A stretch of 64,000 nt of DNA from Pseudomonas sp. GOM6 (GCF_029537485.1 NZ_JARPUS010000007.1:124001-188000), one strand, 5' to 3'; positions 9,397 through 18,915 are shown, counted from the stretch's first letter. Numbers and translations are program-made. The notes: a model not told the origin generated them from the letters alone.

Positions 9397-11775
9397 ATGA
9401 GCACGCTGCAGACTTTCGACATTCCCATCCAAGGCATGACCTGCGCCGGTTGCGCTGGCCGCGTCGAGCGCGCCCTGGCCAAGGTGCCCGACGTGCAGCA
9501 GAGCAGCGTCAACCTGGCCAGCGAACAGGCGCGGGTCACGGCACCGCCCGAACGCCTGGGCGAGCTGCTGGCAGCCGTCGAACAGGCCGGCTACCAGGTG
9601 CCCTCGCAACGCCTGGAGCTGGCCATCAGCGGCATGACCTGCGCCAGCTGCGTCGGCCGTATCGAGCGGGCACTGGGCAAGGTGCCGGGGGTCCGTAGCG
9701 TGAGCGTCAACCTGGCCAGCGAACAGGCCCGTGTCGAACTGCTCGCCGGTACCAGCGGCCGTGCCCTGCTCGATGCGGTCGAAGACGCGGGATACAGCGC
9801 CCGCCTGGTCGATTCCGCACCTACTCAGGCGCCCCAGGCGGCCCTGCGCCGTGAACGCCTGGCCGTGCTGGCCGCCCTGCTGCTGGCGGCCCCTCTGGTG
9901 CTACCGATGTTCGCCGAGTGGGCCGGCCTGCACTGGATGCTGCCAGCCTGGGTACAGTTCGCCCTGGCCACGCCGGTGCAATTCGTGCTCGGCGCGCGCT
10001 TCTACCGTGCCGCCTGGAAAGCCGTGCGCGCCGGCAGTGGCAACATGGATCTGCTGGTGGCACTGGGCACCAGCGCCGCCTATGGCCTGAGCCTGTACCT
10101 GTGGGCAACCGCTGGTGACCACCATCCGCCGCATCTGTATTTCGAAGCCTCTTCCGTGGTCATCGCCCTGGTACTGCTCGGCAAGTACCTGGAAAGCCGC
10201 GCCAAACGCCAGACCGGCGCCGCCATCCGCGCCCTCGAAGCCCTGCGCCCGGATCAGGCCAAGCGCCTGGTCGATGGCCGCGAAGAAAGCGTCGCCATCG
10301 CCGACCTGCGCCGGGGCGACCAGGTAGTAGTCAGACCCGGCGAGCGCTTCCCGGTCGACGGCGAAGTGCTCGAAGGCCACAGCCAGGCCGACGAAGCGCT
10401 GATCAGCGGCGAGAGCCTGCCGCAGGCCAAGGGCCCGGGTGATCGGGTGATCGGCGGGGCCATCAACGGCGATGGCCGGCTGATCGTGCGTACCACGGCC
10501 CTGGGCGGGGAAAGCGTGCTGGCGCGCATCATCCGCCTGGTGGAAGACGCCCAGGCGGCCAAGGCACCGATCCAGAAGCTGGTGGATCGGATCAGCGCCG
10601 TGTTCGTGCCGGTCGTGTTGCTGATCGCCCTGGCCACCCTGGCGGGCTGGTGGCTGGCGGGTGCCGGCATCGAACAGGCACTGATCAACGCCGTGGCGGT
10701 GCTGGTGATCGCCTGCCCCTGTGCGCTGGGCCTGGCCACGCCCGCGGCGATCATGGCAGGCACAGGAGTCGCCGCCCGCCACGGCATCCTGATCAAGGAT
10801 GCCGAAGCCCTGGAGCTGGCCCAACAGGTTTCCGTGGTGGCCTTCGACAAGACCGGCACGCTCACCTCGGGCCAGCCGCGCGTCGTACATCTGGCCACGG
10901 TGGGAATCGACGAAGCCGAGTTGCTGCGCCTGGCCGGCGCCCTGCAGCAAGGCAGCGAACACCCACTGGCGCATGCCGTGCTGGCCGCCGCCAAGGAGCG
11001 CGAAATCGCCCTGCCCGGCATCAGCGCCAGCCAGGTGCTGGCCGGGCGCGGCATTCGCGGCGAGGTGAAAGGTCTGACGCTGGCCCTGGGCAACCAACGC
11101 CTACTCGAAGAACAGCAGCTCAACAGCGACCTGCAGCAACAGGCCACGGCCTGGGAAGCCGAGGGGCGCACCCTGTCCTGGCTGCTGCAGTTGCAGCCGC
11201 AGCCCCAGGTACTGGGCCTGCTGGCCTTCGGTGACAGCCTCAAGGATGGATCACGGCAGGCCATTCAGACCCTGCATGAGCGCGACATCGAGTGCCACCT
11301 GATCAGTGGCGACAATGCCGGCAGCGCCGGGGCCGTTGGCCAGGCACTGGGCATCGACCGGGTGCATGCCCAGGTACTGCCGGAAGAGAAGGCCGCGCAT
11401 ATCGTTGCCCTCAAGCAGAACGGCGCCCACGTGGCCATGGTCGGTGACGGCATCAACGACGCACCGGCTCTGGCCGCCGCCGATGTCGGCATCGCCATGG
11501 GCGGCGGCACCGACGTGGCCATGCACGCCGCCGGCATCACCCTGATGCGCGGCGACCCGCGCCTGGTGCCGGCCGCCCTGGAGATCAGTCAGCGCACCTG
11601 GCACAAGATTCGTCAAAATCTGTTCTGGGCCTTCGCCTACAACGCCGTGGGCATTCCGCTGGCGGCCTTCGGCCTGCTCAACCCCATGCTCGCCGGCGCC
11701 GCCATGGCCCTGTCCAGCGTTAGCGTGGTCAGCAACGCGCTGCTGCTCAATACCTGGAAGCCCAAGAAACAGTGA
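9397..11775 (+). CDS. copA: Cu(I)-exporting P1B-type ATPase CopA
   Basis: The 792-residue inner-membrane ATPase exports Cu(I) to the periplasm. Two HMA domains carry GMTCAGC (13-19) and GMTCASC (79-85). Eight TM helices follow, with the ion-binding CPC motif at 440-442. The TGES-like loop reads SGESLP, the phosphorylated aspartate is D484 in [16 protein letters not shown] is the nucleotide-binding HP motif and GDGINDAP begins at 683. It is usually called CueA or CopA1 in Pseudomonas. The start has a GGAGGAG ribosome binding site. Expression should be switched on by CueR from the promoter just upstream. Confidence 0.97.
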   Translation: MSTLQTFDIPIQGMTCAGCAGRVERALAKVPDVQQSSVNLASEQARVTAPPERLGELLAAVEQAGYQVPSQRLELAISGMTCASCVGRIERALGKVPGVRSVSVNLASEQARVELLAGTSGRALLDAVEDAGYSARLVDSAPTQAPQAALRRERLAVLAALLLAAPLVLPMFAEWAGLHWMLPAWVQFALATPVQFVLGARFYRAAWKAVRAGSGNMDLLVALGTSAAYGLSLYLWATAGDHHPPHLYFEASSVVIALVLLGKYLESRAKRQTGAAIRALEALRPDQAKRLVDGREESVAIADLRRGDQVVVRPGERFPVDGEVLEGHSQADEALISGESLPQAKGPGDRVIGGAINGDGRLIVRTTALGGESVLARIIRLVEDAQAAKAPIQKLVDRISAVFVPVVLLIALATLAGWWLAGAGIEQALINAVAVLVIACPCALGLATPAAIMAGTGVAARHGILIKDAEALELAQQVSVVAFDKTGTLTSGQPRVVHLATVGIDEAELLRLAGALQQGSEHPLAHAVLAAAKEREIALPGISASQVLAGRGIRGEVKGLTLALGNQRLLEEQQLNSDLQQQATAWEAEGRTLSWLLQLQPQPQVLGLLAFGDSLKDGSRQAIQTLHERDIECHLISGDNAGSAGAVGQALGIDRVHAQVLPEEKAAHIVALKQNGAHVAMVGDGINDAPALAAADVGIAMGGGTDVAMHAAGITLMRGDPRLVPAALEISQRTWHKIRQNLFWAFAYNAVGIPLAAFGLLNPMLAGAAMALSSVSVVSNALLLNTWKPKKQ

Positions 11776-11778
11776 TGA

Positions 11779-11832
11779 CGTAGCCCGGATGCAATCCAGG
11801 GCCAGCCATACCCGGGTTTCACCCGGGCTACG
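11779..11832. repeat. intergenic inverted-repeat element, GTAGCCCGGATGC type
   Basis: The ends CGTAGCCCGG (11779-11788) and CCGGGCTACG (11823-11832) are perfect inverted repeats, with partly paired DNA between. It fills the copA-cueR gap. A related but more perfect copy lies at 42612-42662. It could form a cruciform or RNA hairpin and weaken copA-cueR co-transcription. Confidence 0.75.
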
Positions 11833-11850
11833 AGACAGTGGAGAGCGACC

Positions 11851-12261
11851 ATGAATATCGGCCAAGCCGCCAAACAAAGCGGTCTGAGCGCCAAGATGAT
11901 CCGCTACTACGAGGCCACCGGCCTGCTGCGACCAGCCGGACGCACGGTCAGCGGCTACCGGCAGTACGCTGAGCAGGACCTGCACGTACTGGCCTTTATC
12001 AAGCGCTCGCGCGACTTGGGGTTTTCCCTGGAGGAAGTCGGCAAGCTGCTGGCCCTGTGGCAGGACCGCGAGCGCGCCAGTGCCGACGTGAAGGCGCTGG
12101 CGCAGGGCCATGTCGACGAGCTCAACCGCAAGATCGCCGAACTTACCGCCCTGCGCGACACCCTGGACGAGCTGGTGCAGCACTGCCAGGGCGACCACCG
12201 GCCGGACTGCCCGATCTTGCGCGACCTGGCAACCGGCAGCCGCTGCTGCACAAAACCCTGA
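11851..12261 (+). CDS. cueR: Cu(I)-responsive MerR-family activator CueR
   Basis: The 136-residue protein begins MNIGQAAKQSGLSAKMIRYYEATGLL, the MerR winged-helix DNA-binding domain, followed by a long dimerisation helix (about 75-110). Metal-binding cysteines C112 and C120 are spaced exactly as in E. coli CueR, and a C-terminal Cys pair (C132-C133) is also conserved. It senses cytosolic Cu(I) and activates promoters with overlong spacers, here those of copZ and copA. It follows copA by 75 bp, with a repeat element between them. Confidence 0.95.
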   Translation: MNIGQAAKQSGLSAKMIRYYEATGLLRPAGRTVSGYRQYAEQDLHVLAFIKRSRDLGFSLEEVGKLLALWQDRERASADVKALAQGHVDELNRKIAELTALRDTLDELVQHCQGDHRPDCPILRDLATGSRCCTKP

Positions 12262-12269
12262 TAACAGAA

Positions 12270-12333
12270 AGCCCAACGCCGGCGTGGGGCCGACGTTGGG
12301 CTTATCGGTGGACGACAGGCCAGACCTGTCGTC
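12270..12333. terminator. double hairpin between convergent cueR and siderophore receptor genes
   Basis: Stem one pairs AGCCCAACG (12270-12278) with CGTTGGGCT (12294-12302). Stem two pairs GACGACAGG (12311-12319) with CCTGTCGTC (12325-12333). The T-runs are short. It probably acts in both directions. Confidence 0.65.
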
Positions 12334-12344
12334 GTTAACGCGAT

Positions 12345-14585
12345 TTAGAAGCTGTACTTCGCCGACGCGGTGAAGCTGCGCGGAGCACCGTAGGTCATGG
12401 CGCCGTAGGCGTCGAAGATGTCGAAGTACTTCTCGTCGGTCACGTTGTTGGCGTTCAGCTGCGCCGAGAGGTTCTCGGTGATCTGGTAACGCGCCATCAG
12501 GTTGACCAGGGCGTAGGCGTCCTGCTCGATCTTCTCCGAGTTGCCAGCCGGGTTGGTGGCGTAGGTGTAGATGGCATCCTGCCAGTTCACGCCGCCGCCG
12601 ATGGTCAGCTTGTCGTTGAAGATGCCCGGCACACGGTAGGTGGTGAAGGTCCGTACCAGCTTGGTCGGATACAGCGTATTGACGTCGTCGCCCTCGGCGT
12701 CTTCCAGGTCGAACTGGGTGTAGCCCGCCATCAGGTTCCAGCCCGGAGCCAGCTCGCCATTCACTTCCAGCTCGAAGCCCTTGCTGGTTGCACCCTCGGT
12801 AGCCTCGTAGGCGTAGCCACCCACCGGATCGGTAGGATCAATCAGTTGACCGGTGCTCTGGCCCAGATTGTCCTGCTTGATCTGGAAGATCGCAGCAGAA
12901 GCATTCAAGCGGCCGTCGAAGAACTCGAACTTCAGACCGGTTTCGTAGCTTTCGCCGGTAATCGGATCCAGCTGTTGCCCGTTGCTGTCGCGCACCGACT
13001 GCGGCAGGAAGATTTCCGTGTAACTGGCATAGGCCGAGACGGTTTCGGTGAGGTCGTAGACGATACCGGCGTAGGGCGTGATTTCGTTGTCGACGTCGGT
13101 CTTGCTGACTGCCGAGTAGATGTCATCGCTGGTCTTCTCGTAGAAGCTGTCACGCGCACCGAGGATCAACTTGAGGTCGTCGCTCAGGTTCAGGCGGGTC
13201 GCCGCATAGACACCGCGCTGCTCGACCTCACCGTAGCCGTAGTCGCCGCGCGGGCCCCAGACGGGCTCGGCGAAATCACCCTTGTAGGCATCGAAATTCG
13301 CTACCCCACCGAAGCCGCTCAGCGCGGGCACCTGATCGGCGTCGAAGTCCTGCTCGCTGTGGACATAGCCGAAGGCCAGGTCGTGGTCACGCCCCATCAG
13401 GGCGAACGGGCCACTGAAGCGGATGCTGTAGTCGTCCTGGGTGGTTTCCGTCTTATAGGTCGCCGGGAACGAGGACATGCCGCTGGCGCCATCACGGCCA
13501 GGATTGCCGGAGAGATACAGCAGGGCGGAATCGCCGGTCCGCTCGCCGCGGTTGTAGCTGAGGTTGACCTGCCAGTCGTTGGCGAAGGTGTGGTCCAGGT
13601 TGACGAAGTAGGTTTCGTAAGTGGTATCCCACTGGCTCCAATTCGCCGAAGAGGTCTTGGAGCGGCTCCAGTTGGTGCGGCCACCGTCGGCATACCAGAC
13701 GGGCAGGCCACCCCACATCGGCGAGTCGGACTTATTTTCCTGCCGGCTGGCGCCGAACCACAGGGTGGTATCGGGCGTCAGGTCGATATCCATGGTGCCG
13801 TAGAAGGTTTCACGCTGGTTGGAGTGCAGGTCGATCCAGCTGTCACCTTCGTTGTACTCGCCGACCAGGCGCGCACGGATGGTGCCTTCTTCGTTGAGCG
13901 CCATGGACAGATCACCGAGGGTTCCATAGGTATCCCAGGTGCCGGCCTTGACCTCGACCGAACCGGTCAGCTCGCGGCTGCTGGCACGCTTGCGCACCAT
14001 GTTGAGCGAAGCGGAAGGGTCGCCGGCACCGGTCATCAAACCGTTGGCGCCGCGCACCACTTCGACGCGGTCGTACATGGCCAGACTGCTGAAGATCTCA
14101 CCCGAACTCCACGGCTGCTCGTAGATGGTCGGCACGCCGTCGATCATCAGCGAGTTGAGCTCGAAACCGCGGGCATTGATCTGGCCACGGCTGGTTTCGT
14201 AGCGGTTCAGGGAAATACCGGTGGTGTTGTTGACCACGTCGGTGATGGTCTGCAGATCCTGATCCTGAATACGCTGCTGCGTCACCACGGTGACCGACTG
14301 CGGCGTCTCGCGCAGAGACATCTTCAGCGGAGTGGCCGTCTTGGCGGCACTGGTGGTGTAGGACTGGGTGCCCTCGGTAACCTCACCCAGGCCAGTGTCG
14401 GCCTCGCCAGTAATTGCTACGGCGTCCAGCGTCACGGCCTCCCCGGAGGTATCAGCGGCATACACCGGCAAGGCAGCTAAAACGCTACCAGCAGCGAGCA
14501 GGTGTACAGCCATGGCCAGCGGGCGCAGAGCCATGGGCGAACGAACAGCAGCGGCGTCTTGAGAACGCAGGGGAGTCAGGGACAT
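12345..14585 (-). CDS. TonB-dependent siderophore receptor
   Basis: The 746-residue outer-membrane receptor has a signal peptide ending near VYA-AD, a likely TonB box (AVTLDAVAI), a plug domain (about 65-190: SLRETPQSVTVVTQQRIQDQ ... VEVVRGANGLMTGAGDPSASLNMVRKR) and a 22-strand barrel ending in phenylalanine. It imports a ferric siderophore using TonB-ExbBD energy. No N-terminal signalling domain is evident, so regulation should be by Fur directly; a Fur box lies upstream. I chose ATG at 14585, behind GGAAG, over a TTG six codons earlier. It resembles receptors such as FpvB and FoxA, but the ligand cannot be assigned. Confidence 0.92.
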   Translation of the reverse strand: MSLTPLRSQDAAAVRSPMALRPLAMAVHLLAAGSVLAALPVYAADTSGEAVTLDAVAITGEADTGLGEVTEGTQSYTTSAAKTATPLKMSLRETPQSVTVVTQQRIQDQDLQTITDVVNNTTGISLNRYETSRGQINARGFELNSLMIDGVPTIYEQPWSSGEIFSSLAMYDRVEVVRGANGLMTGAGDPSASLNMVRKRASSRELTGSVEVKAGTWDTYGTLGDLSMALNEEGTIRARLVGEYNEGDSWIDLHSNQRETFYGTMDIDLTPDTTLWFGASRQENKSDSPMWGGLPVWYADGGRTNWSRSKTSSANWSQWDTTYETYFVNLDHTFANDWQVNLSYNRGERTGDSALLYLSGNPGRDGASGMSSFPATYKTETTQDDYSIRFSGPFALMGRDHDLAFGYVHSEQDFDADQVPALSGFGGVANFDAYKGDFAEPVWGPRGDYGYGEVEQRGVYAATRLNLSDDLKLILGARDSFYEKTSDDIYSAVSKTDVDNEITPYAGIVYDLTETVSAYASYTEIFLPQSVRDSNGQQLDPITGESYETGLKFEFFDGRLNASAAIFQIKQDNLGQSTGQLIDPTDPVGGYAYEATEGATSKGFELEVNGELAPGWNLMAGYTQFDLEDAEGDDVNTLYPTKLVRTFTTYRVPGIFNDKLTIGGGVNWQDAIYTYATNPAGNSEKIEQDAYALVNLMARYQITENLSAQLNANNVTDEKYFDIFDAYGAMTYGAPRSFTASAKYSF

Positions 14586-14613
14586 GGGGGTACTTCCGAA
14601 CAACTGGAGTTAT

Positions 14614-14630
14614 ATGAGAATACTTATCAT
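14614..14630 (-). promoter_or_regulatory. Fur box before the siderophore receptor
   Basis: On the minus strand the 17-mer ATGATAAGTATTCTCAT differs at two symmetric positions from the inner part of the Fur consensus (ATGATAATnATTATCAT). It lies 29 bp upstream of the receptor start codon, so iron repression is expected. Confidence 0.75.
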
Positions 14631-14760
14631 AACAACTCAGCAACCATTATTGCGAAATATTTTCAAAAGCTAATGAACCTTGATAGCGAACGAGAGTCGT
14701 AAACTAATTCGTACAGCCCGCTACTAAGGCTTCGTGCCGGTCATGCGGAAATGAGCCCAT

Positions 14761-14787
14761 AAAAAAGGGGAGCCTGAGGCTCCCCTT
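14761..14787 (-). terminator. intrinsic terminator of the ferritin gene
   Basis: AAGGGGAGCC pairs with GGCTCCCCTT around a 3-nt loop, followed on the minus strand by six T. It lies 20 bp after the ferritin stop. Confidence 0.88.
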
Positions 14788-14806
14788 CTGTTGACACCTG
14801 AACGGC

Positions 14807-15274
14807 TCAGGACGCTTGTGACTGCAGGTAGTTCTGCAAACCAATGCGATCAATCAGCCCAAGTTGCTGCTCCAGCCAGTAGGCATGGTCTTCCTCGGTG
14901 TCGTGCAGCTGCACTTCAAGCATTTCGCGGCTGACGAAGTCACCGTGCTTCTCGCACAGCTCGATACCCTTGGCCAGGGCCTCGCGCACTTCATACTCCA
15001 GCTTGAGATCGGCACGTAGCATGTCCGGTACGGTGGCGCCGGGGTGAATCTTCTTCGGCGTCATGTTCGGCGTGGCTTCGAGGAACAGGATGCGCTTGAG
15101 CAGGGCATCGGCGTGCTCGGTCTCCTCCTCCATCTCATGGTTGAGGCGCTCGTAGAGCTTGGTGAAGCCCCAGTCCTCGTACATCCGCGAGTGGAGGAAA
15201 TACTGATCACGCGCAGCCAACTCGCCACGCAGCAGATCCTTCAGGTAATCGACAACCTCTGTCGATCCTTTCAT
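14807..15274 (-). CDS. bfrA: bacterioferritin-family iron storage protein (BfrA/FtnA type)
   Basis: The 155-residue four-helix protein matches, from memory, the P. aeruginosa protein first called BfrA and later recognised as ferritin FtnA. Ferroxidase ligands are visible: E18, Y25, E51, H54 and the EEDH motif late in the chain. The haem ligand Met52 of true bacterioferritin is replaced: residues 51-54 read ETEH. It therefore probably stores iron without haem unless mixed with another subunit. The start has a GGAGAGG ribosome binding site. Its neighbour is a Fur-controlled siderophore receptor, pairing iron uptake with storage. Confidence 0.9.
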   Translation of the reverse strand: MKGSTEVVDYLKDLLRGELAARDQYFLHSRMYEDWGFTKLYERLNHEMEEETEHADALLKRILFLEATPNMTPKKIHPGATVPDMLRADLKLEYEVREALAKGIELCEKHGDFVSREMLEVQLHDTEEDHAYWLEQQLGLIDRIGLQNYLQSQAS

Positions 15275-15623
15275 GAGCGCCTCTCCAAAAACATCAGTGC
15301 AGGCTGAAAGCTTCGACCTTCACATCGCTGCGGTCAAGGCTAGAAATCAAACAGCCCACGAAGCGATTCGCATTAGCCAAAGCCGCATCGTTGCGGACTC
15401 CAGGTAATTCTGGAACTAACGAAAATCACTCGTATCACAGCCCTCTACTGACCGAAAAAAACCTGTAGCCAGCCTCCCGGGAAAGCGCGCAAAACCTGTC
15501 AAACAGCCGCTGAACATACTGTCGCAGTCGCTATCCACGGGGATTGATCCAGCGCCGTCAGCGCGGGGATGGCTGCATTGAGCTCAGCACCACCACACAT
15601 CACTGCAACCCGGCGAAAGACGC
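15275..15623. other. intergenic region upstream of the ferritin gene
   Basis: The 349 bp lie between the ferritin start and the end of the EamA gene, both on the minus strand. It must hold the ferritin promoter. I found no convincing Fur box, no terminator with a T-run and no small gene with a good ribosome binding site. A short dyad CCAGgtaattCTGG lies near 15400. Confidence 0.5.
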
Positions 15624-16520
15624 TCATAGACGGGCTGACTGCGCAGGGATGCCCTTACGTCGCAGAGCAGCCACCGGCAGCACGGTAATCAGTAGCCCGC
15701 CAAAGACCAGTGCGCAGGCCAGCCAGCCCAACGGTGTCAGCGCCTCGCCCAGCAGCAGCCAGCCGGACAGCAGGCCGGACACCGGCACCGCCAGGGCGAA
15801 TGGTGTCACCAGGCTGGCCGGGTAGCGGCGCAACAGGAAGCTCCACAGGGCGAAGCCGACCGTGGTGGCGAGAAAAGCGATGTACAGCAGCGCGCCGACA
15901 CCGCGCCAGCTCAGGTGCTCGACAGCCGCGCTCATTGCCTGCGGCCCCTCGAAGACATAGGACAACCCCAGCAGCGGCAACACCGGCACCAGGCTGACCC
16001 AGCAGATCAGGCGCAGCATGTCGCTGGCCCCGGAGCGCTTGGTGGCGATATTGGAGAAGGCCCAGGCCAGCGCCGCAGCCACCACCAGCAGGAAGCCGAC
16101 CAGGCTATCACCCAGGCTGCGCTCGCTACCGATCAGCAACAGCCCCGTGGCCGCCAGGGCCAGACCAGTCAGGGCCCGCAAGGTCGGACGCTCGCCGAGC
16201 ACCAGCGCAGCGATCAGCACGGTGAAGAACACCTGGCTCTGCAGCACCAGCGACGACAACCCGGCCGGCATGCCCAGGTGCATGCCGACGAACAGCAGAC
16301 CGAACTTGACCACCCCGAGCAGTACGCCGATCTGCAGGATGCGCCACCCGGGCGCCGGTAGCGGCCCGCGCAGGAACAGCAGCGGCAGCGCCGCCAAGGC
16401 AAAGCGCAAGGCGCAGAACAGCAGCGGCGGAAAGTCCTCCAGACCGACCTTGATCACCACGAAATTGACGCCCCAGATCAGGGTGACCAGCAGGGCAAGA
16501 AAAATGTGCGAAAGCGGCAT
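15624..16520 (-). CDS. eamA: EamA-type DMT exporter (O-acetylserine/cysteine exporter)
   Basis: The 298-residue protein has about ten TM helices in two EamA repeats. It resembles E. coli EamA (YdeD) along its length, including LALLVTLIWGVNFVVIKVGL near the start and GMPAGLSSLVLQSQVFFTVL in TM3-4. E. coli EamA exports O-acetylserine and cysteine pathway metabolites. I chose ATG at 16520, behind a GGAG ribosome binding site, because the frame further upstream does not look like protein. The gene stands alone after a repeat-rich intergenic region. Confidence 0.87.
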   Translation of the reverse strand: MPLSHIFLALLVTLIWGVNFVVIKVGLEDFPPLLFCALRFALAALPLLFLRGPLPAPGWRILQIGVLLGVVKFGLLFVGMHLGMPAGLSSLVLQSQVFFTVLIAALVLGERPTLRALTGLALAATGLLLIGSERSLGDSLVGFLLVVAAALAWAFSNIATKRSGASDMLRLICWVSLVPVLPLLGLSYVFEGPQAMSAAVEHLSWRGVGALLYIAFLATTVGFALWSFLLRRYPASLVTPFALAVPVSGLLSGWLLLGEALTPLGWLACALVFGGLLITVLPVAALRRKGIPAQSARL

Positions 16521-16947
16521 GGCAAGGCTCCGGCATGACTCTGCGCACCCTAGCAGCGCGACCGCGGAGCGGATCGGTACAGTTGCCAAGCAACAATATG
16601 AAACACCTTGCTCACAAGCCACACGCAAGACGCTCGCAGTAAGCCTACTGCTCGATCCGAGAAGACAGGGGCGCCTCACTATAAGAGAGGGACAAAGTCT
16701 CGGGAGTACTTCGCTTCCAGCCCGCAAGTGGCTCTTTGTGGGAGCCAATCGCGGCTAAAGCCGCTCCCATAGAAGTAGTGCAGGTAGGCGCAGATGAGCT
16801 TGCGTGGGAGCGGCTTCAGCCGCGATCAACGCAGGCAACACCGCACTGTAGGAGGGGCCTTGGCCGCGACGCTTATGACAGCGCCTGGATTGCGGCAAAG
16901 ACCTCTACTAGACGCAGCGTGTTCGATTATCCACCCCCGGCCCACGC
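16521..16947. other. repeat-rich intergenic region without a gene
   Basis: These 427 bp separate the divergently oriented ends of eamA (start) and the RIO kinase gene (stop). They contain the eamA promoter region and three REP-type repeats (listed separately). No credible ORF with a ribosome binding site was found. Confidence 0.6.
16749..16825. repeat. REP pair (REPIN) plus an adjacent divergent REP copy
   Basis: Two inverted copies of the Pseudomonas REP unit (GTGGGAGCGGCTTCAGC...) lie at 16749-16770 (reverse, two mismatches) and 16804-16825 (forward). The second is identical to the copy at 26839-26860. A more divergent relative (GTAGGAGGGGCCTTGGCCGC) follows at about 16848-16870. Such pairs are mobilised in trans by RAYT transposases, none of which is in this window. 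Confidence 0.85.
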
Positions 16948-16972
16948 AAAAACGCCCGCAGCATGCGGGCGT
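16948..16972 (-). terminator. terminator of the RIO kinase gene
   Basis: On the minus strand ACGCCCGCATGCTGCGGGCGT forms a hairpin followed by five T. It begins 15 bp after the kinase stop. Confidence 0.85.
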
Positions 16973-16986
16973 TCGGTTCAAAGCGC

Positions 16987-17874
16987 TCAGCGCTCCCAAG
17001 GCGGCGGTGGCGGCTCGTCGCGCGGGGCGTCTTCGGCGTTGCGCACGGCGTCACGGCGCGCCTGTTCGGCCAGGGCGGCCTTGATCTCGCGCATCACCGA
17101 GTCGACGTCCGCTTCACTCTCCGACTCAGCGTACAAACCGGTGAGCTGGGTCTCGGGGGTCAGCTTGCCGTCTTCGAACAACGCCCACATTTCCTTGGCA
17201 TAGCGAGTGTCGAGCAGCTCCGGAGCGAACTGGCCGAAGTACTCGGCCATGTTGCGCACATCGCGCTCCAGCATGCGGAAGGCGTGGTTGTTGGCCGCAG
17301 CATCCACCGCCTGCGGCAGGTCGATGATTACCGGGCCATAGGGGTCGAGCAGCACGTTGAATTCCGACAGGTCGCCATGTACCAGGCCGGCACAGAGCAT
17401 CTTGACGATCTCGCCGATCATGAAGGCGTGAAATTCGCGGGCATCCTCGGGCAGCAGGTCGACATCATTGAGACGTGGCGCGGCATCTCCGTGACCGTCG
17501 TCGACCATTTCCATCAGCAGCACGCCGTCGAGGTAGTCGTAGGGCTTGGGTACCCGCACGCCGGCATTGGCCAGGCGGAACAGGGCCGACACCTCGGCGT
17601 TCTGCCAGGCCTCTTCCTGCTCCTTGCGTCCGTACTTGCTGCCCTTGGCCATGGCGCGGGCGTCGCGGCTGTTGCGGGTTTTGCGCCCTTCCTGATATTC
17701 GGCGGCCTGACGGAAGCCACGCTTGTTGGCCTCCTTGTACACCTTGGCGCAGCGCAGTTCACTGCCACAGCGCACCACGTAAACCGAGGCTTCCTTGCCG
17801 CTCATCAGCGGCCGTACCACCTCGTCGATCAACCCATCTTCGAGCAACGGTTCCAGGCGTTTCGGGGTTTTCAT
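16987..17874 (-). CDS. RIO1-family atypical serine protein kinase
   Basis: The 295-residue protein has a kinase fold with a RIO signature: flexible P-loop substitute SGKEASVYVV (about 25-34), ATP-binding Lys in CAKVYK, catalytic loop HGDLSEFNVLLD and metal-binding IIDLPQAVD. The C-terminus is acidic then proline-rich (DEPPPPPW). Bacterial RIO kinases are widespread in Pseudomonas, but their substrates are poorly known. Its ATG overlaps the stop of the upstream LysR gene (ATGA), so it is probably translationally coupled to that regulator. Confidence 0.9.
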   Translation of the reverse strand: MKTPKRLEPLLEDGLIDEVVRPLMSGKEASVYVVRCGSELRCAKVYKEANKRGFRQAAEYQEGRKTRNSRDARAMAKGSKYGRKEQEEAWQNAEVSALFRLANAGVRVPKPYDYLDGVLLMEMVDDGHGDAAPRLNDVDLLPEDAREFHAFMIGEIVKMLCAGLVHGDLSEFNVLLDPYGPVIIDLPQAVDAAANNHAFRMLERDVRNMAEYFGQFAPELLDTRYAKEMWALFEDGKLTPETQLTGLYAESESEADVDSVMREIKAALAEQARRDAVRNAEDAPRDEPPPPPWER

Positions 17875-18815
17875 CGAGCTGAACGGGCCTCCATCGGTGT
17901 TTTCACGCCCTTATACGGCAATCCGAGCGAACTAGCACCCAGTGCACGGCGCAGCGCCTCGATGGCATAACGCACCTTGGCCGGCTGGGCGTCGCGGCGT
18001 GGGGTTACCAGGTAGACGCCGATGCCGCTTGGCTGCCACTGCGGCAGCAGCACCAGCAACTCGCCGCGCGCCAGCAGGTCGCGCACTTCCGGCTCCGGCT
18101 GCAGGGAGACGCCCATGCCGGCCAGGGTGAACTCGCGCACCGAGAGAATGTTGTTGCACACCACCCTGCCCTCCACCCGCAGACGCTGCAAAGCACCGCC
18201 CGGGCCGTGCAGGGTCAGCTGGCCGCCACGTTCGTGACCCAGGCTCAGCCAATCCAGGCCGCTCAGGTGCTCCGGCCCGTCGATACGGGCGCAGCGAGCC
18301 AGGTAACTGGGCGCTGCGCACAGCAGCATTGGCCAGTCACCGACGTGGCGGGCGACCAGGCTGGAGTCTTCCTGACTGCCCACGCGGATGGCCAGGTCGA
18401 TGCGCTGCTCGACCAGATCGATCTGCTCGTCCTGAAAGAACAGACGCAGGCTCAACTGCGGATGGGCCAGCAGCAAAGGTGCCAGGGCACTGGTTACCAG
18501 GTGCCCGGAAAAACCCACTGGCGCGGCGATGCGCAACTCGCCCACCGGGGCATCCCGCAATTCGGCCAGGCGCTGTTCGGCCTGCTCGGCCAATTCGACG
18601 ATCTGCCGGCAGCTCTGGTACAGCTGCGCGCCGGCCTCGGTCAGGGTCAGGCGCCGGGTGGTGCGGTGCAACAGGCTGAGCTGGGTGCTCTCTTCCAGGC
18701 GGCGAATCTGCTGGCTGACCGCCGAGGCCGTCATGCCCAGGGCGTCAGCGGCGGCCACCATGGAGCCCTTGTCCACCACGGTAGCGAACAGGGCCATGCG
18801 TTTGAGCTGTTCCAT
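17871..18815 (-). CDS. LysR-family transcriptional regulator
   Basis: The 314-residue protein has an N-terminal winged helix (MAAADALGMTASAVSQQIRRLEE, about 20-45) and a type-2 periplasmic-binding-like effector domain (about 85-290). I chose ATG at 18815 because it has a CGGAG ribosome binding site. It is divergent from an NAD(P)-binding protein gene, the usual place for a LysR target. A T-N11-A dyad overlaps its own leader. It ends with a 4-bp overlap on the RIO kinase start. The effector is unknown. Confidence 0.92.
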   Translation of the reverse strand: MEQLKRMALFATVVDKGSMVAAADALGMTASAVSQQIRRLEESTQLSLLHRTTRRLTLTEAGAQLYQSCRQIVELAEQAEQRLAELRDAPVGELRIAAPVGFSGHLVTSALAPLLLAHPQLSLRLFFQDEQIDLVEQRIDLAIRVGSQEDSSLVARHVGDWPMLLCAAPSYLARCARIDGPEHLSGLDWLSLGHERGGQLTLHGPGGALQRLRVEGRVVCNNILSVREFTLAGMGVSLQPEPEVRDLLARGELLVLLPQWQPSGIGVYLVTPRRDAQPAKVRYAIEALRRALGASSLGLPYKGVKTPMEARSAR

Positions 18816-18816
18816 T

Positions 18817-18833
18817 ATTAAGCTCCGCTTAAT
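18817..18833. promoter_or_regulatory. LysR-type operator dyad over the lysR ribosome binding site
   Basis: ATTAAGC-TCC-GCTTAAT is a perfect 7-bp inverted repeat. Its inner part, TAAGCTCCGCTTA, fits the LysR box T-N11-A. It starts 2 bp upstream of the lysR ATG and includes its Shine-Dalgarno sequence. It lies 83 bp before the divergent gene start. Confidence 0.6.
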
Positions 18834-18915
18834 TGTCAAAGCGGATTAGGCGTCTTTTTCCCACCTTTATCCAGCTGCAATTATGGCGACACCCATAACG
18901 CACCGAGACACTCCC

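Noticed and set aside
15380..15430. Possible regulatory dyad in the ferritin upstream region
   Set aside because: Only four paired bases per arm (CCAG/CTGG) and no match to Fur or OxyR sites that I could defend.
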